From: Sphingopyxis sp. H053
Lineage (GTDB): Bacteria > Pseudomonadota > Alphaproteobacteria > Sphingomonadales > Sphingomonadaceae
Reading direction: 5' to 3'
Assembly (NCBI RefSeq): GCF_001468225.1
Contig: NZ_LNRU01000001.1
Coordinates: 620,001-684,000 of the forward strand
Length of the DNA: 64,000 nt
Shown here piece by piece: positions 34,262 to 42,506 of the stretch. The position numbers were made by a program, and so were the translations under genes. The notes under the pieces were generated by a model. The model did not search any database. It was not told where the DNA came from and saw only the letters and a program-made list of their open reading frames with translations. Each line of letters starts with the position of its first letter. Positions within the stretch are counted from its first letter, which is position 1.

Positions 34262-35806
34262 CTAGGTAGCGCTTGCCAGCTCAAGGGCTGCGGCCTGTTG
34301 CGCGGCTTCAAAAACCAGCGGCTCTTTCGAGAAATCCAGCGCTTCGAAATCCGCGCGATCGGCCCAATAATCCTGCGAATGGCGCCAGGGATCATGGTCA
34401 CCGCTTCGCGGCAGGATATCAGCTGCGCGGATGGTATATCCCGGCGCAAATTCCTCTGTCGCCATATAGGGCAGAAGGTTCATGCCCTTGTCTTCTTCCC
34501 TCAATTTCGGGACAACGGTCGCATAGTGGCGATCATGCATCAGGTTCAGCAATTTGCCCATCAGATCAGCCACCAGTTCGGCCCGCAAAGTATAGGCGGC
34601 GGAACGGAAGTATCCCGCCACCCATACAAAATTGGGTGTTTCGGTAAACATCAGGCCGCGATAGGTAACAGTATCGGACATCGGCAACGGCTCCCCGTCC
34701 TTGACGATTTCCATATCGCCAAAGACATTGAGGTTGAACCCGGTAGCCGTAACGATCAAATCGGCTTCGATCTCTTCACCCGATTTTAGGCGCACCCCAT
34801 TTTCGGTGAATTGTTCGATCTCGCCGGTCGTGATGCTTGCCTTTCCGCTGGTGAAAGCGCCGAAATAATCATTGTCGGGGATCATGCAGACGCGCTGGCG
34901 CCACGGCTTATATTTTGGAATGAAATCGTCCGGGATTGTTCCACCCAGTGCCTCACGAACGCTGCCCAGCATTTCCTCGGTCGCCACGTCCGGATTGTCG
35001 AGGCTGTGGCGTACCCAGTCATTATGCTCTTTCAGTAATTGCTGGCGGACGATTTCATGAATCCATTCCCTCGGAATATCGAGCTGCCGTAACTGTGTCG
35101 CCAGTGGATATTCATTTGGCGAGGGAAAATAGTAAGAGGGCGAGCGTTGGATCTGCACGATTCGCTCGGCTTTTTCGGCCAATGCGGGAATGATCGTCGC
35201 GGCGGTCGCGCCAGAACCAATGACGATGACCCGCTTTCCGGAATAATCATAATTCTGGGGCCAGCGTTGCGGGTGCAATATGTCACCTTTGAAATGGTCG
35301 ATACCCGGCCATTGGGGAGAATGCCCCTCGCGATGGCGATAGTAGCCCTGACACATCCACAGGAAGTTTGCAGTATAAATGGCGGTCGTTTCGCCACCGA
35401 TTTCTACCGTTACAATCCAGTGTGCGTCAGCACTGGACCATTCGGCCCGTAGGACTTTGTGACCGTAGCGGATGCGATCCTGCAGATCATGTTCGCTGAT
35501 CGTCTCGCGCATATATTCGAGGATCGGCTCACCGCGGGCAATTGGCGCGCCTTCCCACGGTTTGAAACTATAGCCATAAGTGAACAGGTCGCTGTCCGAT
35601 CTTACGCCTGGGAATTTGTTGGATAGCCATGTTCCACCATGCGACTCCATCGCTTCGAGTACGGCAAAGCTGGCCCACGGGCATTCCTGCTGGAGACGAA
35701 CCGCCGAGCATAAGCCGGATATGCCCGCGCCGATTATGAGGACATCGAAGTTCGCCGCAACTGGTTGCGCCCCGGTAAATATGTTCGCATTGGCAGTCTC
35801 GTTCAT
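34262..35806 (-). CDS. Flavin-dependent monooxygenase, Baeyer-Villiger type
   Basis: A 514-residue FAD/NADPH enzyme. The N-terminal FAD loop is IIGAGISGLCSAVRLQQECP, followed by GGTWLSNKFPGVRSDSD. The second Rossmann loop is VIVIGSGATAATIIPALAEK. Between them FKGDILHPQRWP fits the Baeyer-Villiger fingerprint FxGxxxHxxxWP. Later, ATGFNLNVFGD is the third conserved block. It should convert a ketone to an ester or lactone, though related enzymes oxidise other groups. Its own AraC gene is divergent at 35983. Two SDR genes follow downstream on the same strand. Confidence 0.88.
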   Translation of the reverse strand: MNETANANIFTGAQPVAANFDVLIIGAGISGLCSAVRLQQECPWASFAVLEAMESHGGTWLSNKFPGVRSDSDLFTYGYSFKPWEGAPIARGEPILEYMRETISEHDLQDRIRYGHKVLRAEWSSADAHWIVTVEIGGETTAIYTANFLWMCQGYYRHREGHSPQWPGIDHFKGDILHPQRWPQNYDYSGKRVIVIGSGATAATIIPALAEKAERIVQIQRSPSYYFPSPNEYPLATQLRQLDIPREWIHEIVRQQLLKEHNDWVRHSLDNPDVATEEMLGSVREALGGTIPDDFIPKYKPWRQRVCMIPDNDYFGAFTSGKASITTGEIEQFTENGVRLKSGEEIEADLIVTATGFNLNVFGDMEIVKDGEPLPMSDTVTYRGLMFTETPNFVWVAGYFRSAAYTLRAELVADLMGKLLNLMHDRHYATVVPKLREEDKGMNLLPYMATEEFAPGYTIRAADILPRSGDHDPWRHSQDYWADRADFEALDFSKEPLVFEAAQQAAALELASAT

Positions 35807-35937
35807 TTGTCTCTCTCCTGTCGCCGTCAGAGGGTAGCATCTGACGATCCCGTGGTCGGGCTTCTCTTTTTTAAGATGCTGGCACGCGAGGGTTTGCCCA
35901 GTTGGTCAGCAAACAAAGCGTAACGGTGTGAAGCTGA

Positions 35938-35964
35938 TTTTGGCCAGTTGCTGACCGGCCAAAA
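35938..35964. promoter_or_regulatory. Inverted repeat between monooxygenase and AraC genes
   Basis: TTTTGGCC (35938-35945) and GGCCAAAA (35957-35964) flank AGTTGCTGACC. A related CAGTTGGTCAGCAA sequence lies about 40 bases upstream (35899-35912). The repeat is 19 bases before the AraC start, consistent with an operator in the divergent region. Confidence 0.45.
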
Positions 35965-35982
35965 AAGTGGCATTTTGAGCCA

Positions 35983-36993
35983 ATGCAAGATTCATTGTTC
36001 CAACTCCCGATGACAATGGGCTATTTACGGCTTCTTCACCGGGTTTATGGCACGGGGGATCACGATATTCTGGCAGGTGCGGACCTGGTACCTGAGGATC
36101 TGGCCGATCCGGTCCGCGAAATCAGCTTGTTTCAGCAAGCGCGCGTGATCGACAATCTAACGGCCATGTATGGCCCCGGCATCGTGTTCTCAAAGCCAGA
36201 AATCTGGAATGTTTCTATCCACGGCGCGGTTGCGATAGCCGTGATATCGGCGGCAACCGTTGGCGAAGGCATAAAATTGCTTCCGCGTTACGGCCCAGCA
36301 CGTACGCCGTTTCAGCGCGGCGTCATCCGGGAGGGGCGAGACCATTATACGCTGGACTGGGAGGTGACGGTCCCCCTTACACAGACGCAATGGCTGCCGA
36401 TGATGGAAGTCAATTTTCTGGCCATTCGTTCGATGATGCAATCGGCTCTAGGAGGCGATATCGACGGGCTAGAGTTTTCGTTTTCGGTCCCTATTCCGAC
36501 TTATGCCGAACGCGCCCGTGCCGCGCTCGGGCCCGGCGTGGAATATGAAGCGGGGGTTAATCGCGTCCGATTTCCCCGTTCTTGGTGGAGCATGCGGCCC
36601 GTCACAGCCGATCCGATATTGCACCGCGGCGCAATCAACGAACTGGAGCTGACGCTACGCAGGCGGCGGGAAAATTCTGCGCTTCTAAAAGGCAGGGTCG
36701 AGCATCTCTTGCAATCAATGCCCGACGGGCGCTTGGGCGCAGATGCGGTTGCACGCAGCCTAGGAATTTCGCGCCGTACGATGGCGCGGCGGCTTTCAGA
36801 GGCCGGGACAAATTTCCGCAGCCTGCTTGACGATGAGTTGAAAGAACGCGCCGTTCATTTTCGTTCGGCACGGTTGAGGCGGGACGAAATTGCAGTTCGG
36901 CTTGGCTACGAAGACGCCGCCAGCTTCAATCGCGCCTGGCGCCGATGGTTCCCCAAGGACCGCGAAACGCAGCGACCGGCGATAAGGGTTTAA
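35983..36993 (+). CDS. AraC-family regulator (arabinose-binding-like N-terminal domain)
   Basis: A 336-residue protein of the group with an Arabinose_bd domain (N-terminal half starting near MTMGYLRLLHRVYGTGDHDI and the block RYGPARTPFQ) and a C-terminal AraC domain: GADAVARSLGISRRTMARRL and ELKERAVHFRSARLRRDEIA plus RLGYEDAASFNRAWRRWFPK. Such regulators activate degradation genes in response to ketones or their precursors. The gene is divergent from the monooxygenase, its likely target. Confidence 0.9.
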   Translation: MQDSLFQLPMTMGYLRLLHRVYGTGDHDILAGADLVPEDLADPVREISLFQQARVIDNLTAMYGPGIVFSKPEIWNVSIHGAVAIAVISAATVGEGIKLLPRYGPARTPFQRGVIREGRDHYTLDWEVTVPLTQTQWLPMMEVNFLAIRSMMQSALGGDIDGLEFSFSVPIPTYAERARAALGPGVEYEAGVNRVRFPRSWWSMRPVTADPILHRGAINELELTLRRRRENSALLKGRVEHLLQSMPDGRLGADAVARSLGISRRTMARRLSEAGTNFRSLLDDELKERAVHFRSARLRRDEIAVRLGYEDAASFNRAWRRWFPKDRETQRPAIRV

Positions 36994-37011
36994 CGCCGCG
37001 GAAACGTAGGC

Positions 37012-37176
37012 TCAGCAGGTATGAGTGTCATTCTTTCCGGCGTCTTTCAATTCAGGGACTCCATTTTGCATGTAATGCCGGTAATGCCTTGGTGCCTGCC
37101 CCATCGTGTGATGAAAGGCAGTGCTGAACGCTGCCTCTGAAGAATATCCCGACGCATAGCCGATGCTGCTCACATT
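37012..37176 (-). pseudogene. AraC-family regulator, C-terminal fragment
   Basis: The minus strand encodes [20 protein letters not shown] followed by FHHTMGQAPRHYRH and a short tail to a stop at 37012. This is the second helix-turn-helix and end of an AraC regulator. The rest of the gene is missing: directly upstream, at about 37180, the sequence changes to IS256 remnant B. It is a leftover of a gene cut by that element or by recombination at it. Confidence 0.75.
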
Positions 37177-37179
37177 ATC

Positions 37180-37680
37180 CGAAGTCCGACAAGGGCGGTG
37201 ACCCGCTCGTCGATTTCCTCGCACAGGTGGCTCAGTTGGCTCTTGGCGATGCCATCCATGCCAAGCGCCTTGACTAGGTCATCGACCGAGCGCGTCGAGA
37301 TGCTCTGGATATAGGTCTCCTGGATCACCGCCGTCAGTGCCCGCTCGGCCATCCGGCGCGATTCCGGAAAGCGCGGAAAGTAGCTGGCTTTGCGCAAGCG
37401 GGGATGCGCAGATCGACAGTCCCGGCGCGGTTCTGCTAGCCCCGCTCACGGCCGGTCAGGCTGCCGACCTCCATCGCCATCAACCGCTCGGCGGCAAACG
37501 AAATCATGTCGCGCAGAATGTCAGCGTCAGGCGCCTTCTCGGCCAGCGAGCGCAGGTGCATCATCGAATCGGTCATCGTGGTTCCTTCCGTCAGGCTCCA
37601 GCGTTGCATCCCAAACCTATCCGGAAATCACGGTGACCACCTCAATCCCCAGCTGCATCACCTCGTGGGACAGATCCCCT
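37180..37680 (-). mobile_element. IS256-family remnant B (5' end and N-terminal part)
   Basis: The terminal repeat is at 37647-37680 (inverse partner of 31463-31496). A transposase start at 37576 reads MTDSMMHLRSLAEKAPDADI then [21 protein letters not shown] small deletion breaks the frame near 37435, and the N-terminal domain continues at 37397-37190 ([40 protein letters not shown]). The catalytic domain is absent. About 150 bases (37190-37340) are shared with remnant A (32140-32300) in the same orientation. Confidence 0.85.
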
Positions 37681-37850
37681 TGAGCGAATTTGGGCGGTAG
37701 CAATAAACGACAACGGAACGCGCAGGGAAATTCAAGACGTCCCCATAAGCACAACCTACGTCTCCTCCTGATCACGCCTCACATCTGTCTGCCTCACGCG
37801 ACGGGCAGCGGTGGAGTACGGCGTTCGCAAGAATCTGGATGGAGAGGAAA

Positions 37851-38753
37851 ATGGCGGAAAATCGGGAGGCAGATTTCCTGCGCGAGCTGTACGAGGATTG
37901 GAGCAACCGAATGGTCGCTGATCCTGAAATGTCCATCGCAGGGCTCCGCAGTATGTTCGACGAGTGGGGCAAGCCGGCACGCGAGCCGGAAGGGGTAAGC
38001 TACAAGTCAGATGAAATTGGCGGTGTTCCAGGCATCTGGGCATTCCCGCGAGATGCAGATCTCTCTCGAGTCATACTCTACACCCACGGCGGAGGTTTCG
38101 CGGTCGGTTCAGCGGATAGCCATCGCAAGCTTGTGGGGCATCTTGCGAAAGCTCTGGGCGTATCAGCTTTCATCCTGGACTATCGACGATCGCCTGAATT
38201 TCCATTTCCGTCCCAGATCGAGGATGCGGTTGCGTCATATTTGGGCTTGATCGAAAGAGGCATAGAGCCCCGGCACATAACAAGTGCGGGTGACAGCGCC
38301 GGCGGCAATCTTGCCATTGCCATGGTTCTTCAACTTCGAGAACTTGGCGAGCAGCTTCCTGGAAGCCTCATCGCGTTTTCGCCCTGGCTGGACATGGCGT
38401 TGCGTGGCGCCACGCTGGAGACAAACGCCGCAACGGATGCTCTCGTTGGCAGGCCGATACTGGAAGGTATGATCGCCATGTTTCTTGGCGACGCGACCAG
38501 TCCGCTAAATCCGCTGGCGAACCCGCTCGAGAACAGCTTTCAGCAATTCCCTCCACTGTACGTCAATGCGGGCGGCGCCGAGACATTGCTAAGCGACGCC
38601 GAAGCCTTGTGCGAAAAGGCGCGGAGCGAAGGCGTTTCAGTCGCCTTCTCGGTCGTCCCTGGCATGCAGCATGTCTTTCCAGCCCTCGCAGGTCGAGCCG
38701 CTGAAGCTGACGAGGAACTGCTCAAGATCGCCGCTTGGTATCACTCACTTTGA
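37851..38753 (+). CDS. Alpha/beta hydrolase, hormone-sensitive-lipase family (possible lactone hydrolase)
   Basis: A 300-residue HSL-type esterase. The oxyanion-hole motif is YTHGGGFAVGSADSH, the nucleophile is in SAGDSAGGNLAIAM (Gly-Asp-Ser-Ala-Gly), and the catalytic His lies in PGMQHVFPALAG. Family members include monoterpene epsilon-lactone hydrolases, which would suit its position directly before a Baeyer-Villiger monooxygenase: it could open the lactone made by that enzyme. The ATG at 37851 is chosen over 37839 because GGAGAGG precedes it. First gene of a plus-strand catabolic series. Confidence 0.9.
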   Translation: MAENREADFLRELYEDWSNRMVADPEMSIAGLRSMFDEWGKPAREPEGVSYKSDEIGGVPGIWAFPRDADLSRVILYTHGGGFAVGSADSHRKLVGHLAKALGVSAFILDYRRSPEFPFPSQIEDAVASYLGLIERGIEPRHITSAGDSAGGNLAIAMVLQLRELGEQLPGSLIAFSPWLDMALRGATLETNAATDALVGRPILEGMIAMFLGDATSPLNPLANPLENSFQQFPPLYVNAGGAETLLSDAEALCEKARSEGVSVAFSVVPGMQHVFPALAGRAAEADEELLKIAAWYHSL

Positions 38754-38814
38754 CACGCGCGAAAATCCATTTCGCAGCAACGGTTTGTGCGGGAACCCCG
38801 CTCTGGAGAAAATA

Positions 38815-40452
38815 ATGATCAGCAATGTAACCGCGACAAAAACCCATGGTGCCGATTTCGACGCGATTGTCATCGGCGGAGGCTTTGGAGGACTCTATGC
38901 GGTCCATAAGCTTCGCAATGAGCAGGGTCTTCACGTGAAGGCCTATGACAATGCGAGCGACGTCGGGGGAACCTGGCACTGGAATCGTTACCCCGGAGCC
39001 CTTTCCGATACGGAGAGCTTTTGTTACCGCTTTTCGTTTGACAAGGAACTTCTTGATCAAGGCAGCTGGCAGTCTCGATACCTTACGCAGCCCGAGATTC
39101 TCGAATATCTGAACGGCGTCGCTGACCGCTTTGATCTGCGCAGCAGCTATCAATTCAATACGAAAATCGTGTCAACCCGCTTCGACGAGGCCACCGGCTT
39201 GTGGCACGTTTTGACAGATAAGGGGGAGTCGGCATCGGCGAAGTATCTGATCACCGGCCTGGGGCTGCTTTCGGCAATAAACAAGCCACGATTCGCCGGC
39301 ATCGATGAATATCGCGGCGAAGTTTACCATACTGGCGCTTGGCCAGAAGGCGCCGATCTGAGCGGAAAGCGTGTCGGCATTATAGGAACCGGCTCTACAG
39401 GCGTTCAGGTCATCATCGCGCTTGCGCCCATTGTGCAGCATCTGGCCGTGTTTCAACGATCGGCCCAATATGTGGTTCCTATTGGAAACTGGCCCGAAGA
39501 CACCGAGACGATCGACAATTATAAGGCCAACTATGACGAAATCTGGAAACAGATTAAGCGTTCACAGGTTGCCTTTGGCTTCGCCGAGAGCACAACGTCA
39601 GGACTAGATGTCTCCGAAGCCGAACGAGACCGGGTATTCGAAGAAGCCTGGCAGCGAGGTGGCGGCTTCCGCTTCATGTTCGAGACATTCACCGATGTCG
39701 CAACCAGTCATGACGTAAACACGTCCGCTGCCAACTTCATCAAGCGGAAAATTGCCAGAATTGTGAAGGATCCGGACATTGCCCGGAAACTGATGCCTAG
39801 CGATCTTTATGCCAAACGCCCCCTGTGCGCAACGGACTACTACGGAGTCTACAATCGGAAGAACGTGTCGCTGGTAGACGTCAAGGAAGATCCGATCACC
39901 GAGTTCACGGCAAATGGCGTTCGCCTAGCCAGTGGTATCGAGCACGAACTGGACGTCGTGATTTTCGCCACGGGATTCGATGCGGTCGACGGGAACTATA
40001 CGAAGATCGATATTCACGGGCGCGGCGGTGTAACCATTCGCGAAAAATGGGCCGATGGTCCCTTGGGGTATCTCGGAATGATGGAAGCCGACTTCCCGAA
40101 CATGTTCATGATCCTCGGCCCGAATGGCCCATTCACAAACCTTCCGCCGAGTCTCGAAAGCCAGGTTGACTGGATTGCCGACGCCATTGCCACCATGGAA
40201 GCCGACGGCCGCTCCACGATCGAGCCGACACAGGCCGCCGAAGACGAGTGGGTAGAGACGTGCCGGACAATTGCAAATATGACACTCTTCCCGAAAGCTG
40301 AATCGTGGATTTTCGGAGCCAATATTCCGGGCAAGAAAAACGCCGTAATGTTCTATCTCGGCGGCCTTGGAAATTACCGCGATGCACTTCAGGCGGTGCG
40401 CGAGTCAGGATATGACTCAATGATTTTCGATCGCGAAGCAATTTTGACGTGA
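38815..40452 (+). CDS. Baeyer-Villiger monooxygenase (cyclohexanone/phenylacetone type)
   Basis: A 545-residue flavoprotein. FAD loop AIVIGGGFGGLYAVHKLRNE, then DVGGTWHWNRYPGALSDTES, the fingerprint YRGEVYHTGAWP (FxGxxxHTxxW with Tyr in place of Phe), NADPH loop VGIIGTGSTGVQVI and DVVIFATGFDAVDG. Length and motifs match type I Baeyer-Villiger enzymes such as cyclohexanone monooxygenase. It inserts an oxygen next to the carbonyl of a ketone. The frame opens at 38671 inside the hydrolase gene, but the ATG at 38815 with GGAG is the right start. The stop overlaps the next gene's GTG. Confidence 0.93.
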   Translation: MISNVTATKTHGADFDAIVIGGGFGGLYAVHKLRNEQGLHVKAYDNASDVGGTWHWNRYPGALSDTESFCYRFSFDKELLDQGSWQSRYLTQPEILEYLNGVADRFDLRSSYQFNTKIVSTRFDEATGLWHVLTDKGESASAKYLITGLGLLSAINKPRFAGIDEYRGEVYHTGAWPEGADLSGKRVGIIGTGSTGVQVIIALAPIVQHLAVFQRSAQYVVPIGNWPEDTETIDNYKANYDEIWKQIKRSQVAFGFAESTTSGLDVSEAERDRVFEEAWQRGGGFRFMFETFTDVATSHDVNTSAANFIKRKIARIVKDPDIARKLMPSDLYAKRPLCATDYYGVYNRKNVSLVDVKEDPITEFTANGVRLASGIEHELDVVIFATGFDAVDGNYTKIDIHGRGGVTIREKWADGPLGYLGMMEADFPNMFMILGPNGPFTNLPPSLESQVDWIADAIATMEADGRSTIEPTQAAEDEWVETCRTIANMTLFPKAESWIFGANIPGKKNAVMFYLGGLGNYRDALQAVRESGYDSMIFDREAILT

Positions 40453-41684
40453 GTTCTGCGACGCGACCGCTCGATGGATCGCTCGCCGCGCCAGCTCGCG
40501 GCGCGGCAGAAACGAGATTTGGGAGTCGCGAGACGCCGCTTGTTTTTCGTTCAGTGCCGACCCTCCATGTCGAATGGGGCGTCCATCGCCGCTTGGGACA
40601 ATTCTTCGCTGAGTGTTTTGCCGAGCGCCGCATCCTGATCGTTACGGACCATCATCTGCGCGCCGCTGGTATCCTGGATCCTGCTTTGGAATCGCTCGAA
40701 GGAGCCGGCTTCGCAATAACGGTTTTTGACGGCGTTGTTGCCGACCCACCCGAATCCGTGCTCGCCAACGCTGTCCAGCTGGCGCGTGAGGCGGGCACGG
40801 ATATCGTTCTTGGCCTGGGTGGCGGTTCATCGATGGATATTGCCAAGCTGGTTGCGGTCCTTGCTGTCTCAGAGCAAAATTTGTCCGAACTCTACGGCAT
40901 AGATCGCGTAAGGGGCAAACGAGTGCCTCTGGTGCAAATGCCGACTACCGCCGGCACAGGGTCCGAGGCAACGAACATATCAATCCTGACCACGGGGGAA
41001 TCTTCGAAATCGGGAATTATAGCGCAGCAGCTATACGCCGATCGGGTCATACTTGATGCGGAACTTGCCTGCGGTATGCCGCCGCTCCTCACTGCGGCAA
41101 CAGGCATCGACGCGATCGTGCATGCCATCGAGGCATATACGAGCCAGAACCGCAAGAACCCCATGTCCGATATGTTTGCTCGCGAAGCCCTCCGGCTCAT
41201 GACGGGCAACTTGATCACCGCTTGTCGCGTTGGTCATGACAGGAACGCGCGAGAAGCCATGATGCTTGGTGCAAATCTTGCGGGGCAGGCGTTTGCGAAC
41301 GCGCCGGTCGCGGCGGTCCACGCGCTTGCTTATCCGCTCGGAGGACATTTTCACATCGCACATGGGCTGTCCAACGCACTCATGCTGATGCCGGTACTTC
41401 GATTCAATATGGTAACAGCGTCGCCGCTGTACGCCGAACTTGGCGACGCGGTCCTGGGCCCCACGGTAGCACCGACTGTCGAGAGAGCTGAGGCGTTTGT
41501 GTCCTTCATTGGCCAGCTGCTGGTCGATTCCGGTTGCCCATTGAGGCTTCGGGACGTGGAAGTTCCTGAAGAGAGCCTGCCTTCGCTCGCCAGAGATGCG
41601 ATGCTGCAGACCCGGCTTCTCGTCAACAATCCGAGAGCCATGACGGAACAAGACGCCCTGTCGCTATATCGAGAAGCCTACTGA
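40449..41684 (+). CDS. Iron-containing alcohol dehydrogenase (second copy)
   Basis: A 411-residue paralogue of the protein at 26667-27848. Same cofactor blocks (GLGGGSSMDIAKLVAV, TTAGTGSEATNISILT) and metal ligands (TGIDAIVHAIEA; VHALAYPLGGHFHIAHGLSN). It has a 30-residue N-terminal extension starting at a GTG that overlaps the monooxygenase stop (GTGA); a later start is possible. After lactone opening, the omega- or secondary alcohol would be its natural substrate. A maleylacetate reductase function is possible from sequence alone. Confidence 0.9.
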   Translation: MSSATRPLDGSLAAPARGAAETRFGSRETPLVFRSVPTLHVEWGVHRRLGQFFAECFAERRILIVTDHHLRAAGILDPALESLEGAGFAITVFDGVVADPPESVLANAVQLAREAGTDIVLGLGGGSSMDIAKLVAVLAVSEQNLSELYGIDRVRGKRVPLVQMPTTAGTGSEATNISILTTGESSKSGIIAQQLYADRVILDAELACGMPPLLTAATGIDAIVHAIEAYTSQNRKNPMSDMFAREALRLMTGNLITACRVGHDRNAREAMMLGANLAGQAFANAPVAAVHALAYPLGGHFHIAHGLSNALMLMPVLRFNMVTASPLYAELGDAVLGPTVAPTVERAEAFVSFIGQLLVDSGCPLRLRDVEVPEESLPSLARDAMLQTRLLVNNPRAMTEQDALSLYREAY

Positions 41685-41744
41685 GGCTACCGAGTTTTCT
41701 CCCGAATGGTATTCCCGTTGAAGCGTCTTGCCCAAGGAGGCAGA

Positions 41745-42185
41745 TTGGAAAAATCGGAGCTCTTGCCCCGCGATGTTTACCCGCAGTGGGTGAAGATTCA
41801 GACACAATGGGCGGACAATGACATCTATGGCCATGTAAACAACGCCGTGCACTACAGATGGTTTGACACTGCGATCAACAGCTGGCTGATCCGTAGTGGC
41901 CTGCTTCGCCTAAGTGGAGGCAAGCTGATCGGCCTGGTTGTCGAAACGGGATGCAGATACGCAGAAGCAGTCTGCTATCCGGAAGCCGTCGATCTCGGGT
42001 TTGGCGTAAGCCATTTGGGGCGAACAAGCGTGACGTATCGCGTTGGCATTTTCCGCGAGCTGAGCGTCCTTGCTGCCGCGGAAGGGCATTTCACCCATGT
42101 CATGGTAGATCGTAAGAGCCGCCGACCAGTCGTCTTGCCCGCGCGATGGCGAAAAGTCCTTGCGGCGCAGATGATCGAAACTTGA
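41745..42185 (+). CDS. Acyl-CoA thioesterase (hotdog fold)
   Basis: A 146-residue thioesterase, with QTQWADNDIYGHVNNAVHYR as the catalytic loop (Asp and GHVNN). AAGGAGG at 41734-41740 points to the in-frame TTG at 41745 as the true start, although the frame is open from an ATG at 41706 (159 residues). It lies 60 bases after the alcohol dehydrogenase. It may release free acid from a CoA intermediate or relieve CoA trapping. Related to, but not the same as, the thioesterase at 4384. Confidence 0.82.
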   Translation: MEKSELLPRDVYPQWVKIQTQWADNDIYGHVNNAVHYRWFDTAINSWLIRSGLLRLSGGKLIGLVVETGCRYAEAVCYPEAVDLGFGVSHLGRTSVTYRVGIFRELSVLAAAEGHFTHVMVDRKSRRPVVLPARWRKVLAAQMIET

Positions 42186-42506
42186 TATCGCATGATGCTC
42201 GATCGTCGCTGATCGTGAGCTGACCGAGCGCCTCGGCCGTGGCTCTGCAAAGCGCCACGCTTTCCTAAAATCATCAGTGCGGCCCGGCAGGAATTTATAG
42301 CTGCTCTTGCGGCCGGAATGGCCGCGAATTCCTAGGCAATCCCGGTTGCCACCTCGCAGGATTGTTCAACCCATGCGAGCAAGGATTTTCAAGACTGCCG
42401 CCCCTCGATGGGCTCTACGCCTTGACGACAAACTAAGTCGGCATTCGCCTTTCCGCAAGCAGCGGGAGACGCGTGAAGAGCCGAACTTTGCAATCGAGGG
42501 AGAGAG
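42186..42506. other. Gene-free region before the TonB receptor, with nested inverted repeats
   Basis: A 321-base gap. The only structure I see is a nested stem at 42289-42333: outer arms AGGAATT/AATTCCT and inner arms GCGGCC/GGCCGC around GGAAT. No T-run follows. The promoter for the receptor gene must lie here but no convincing pair of hexamers stands out. Confidence 0.5.
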
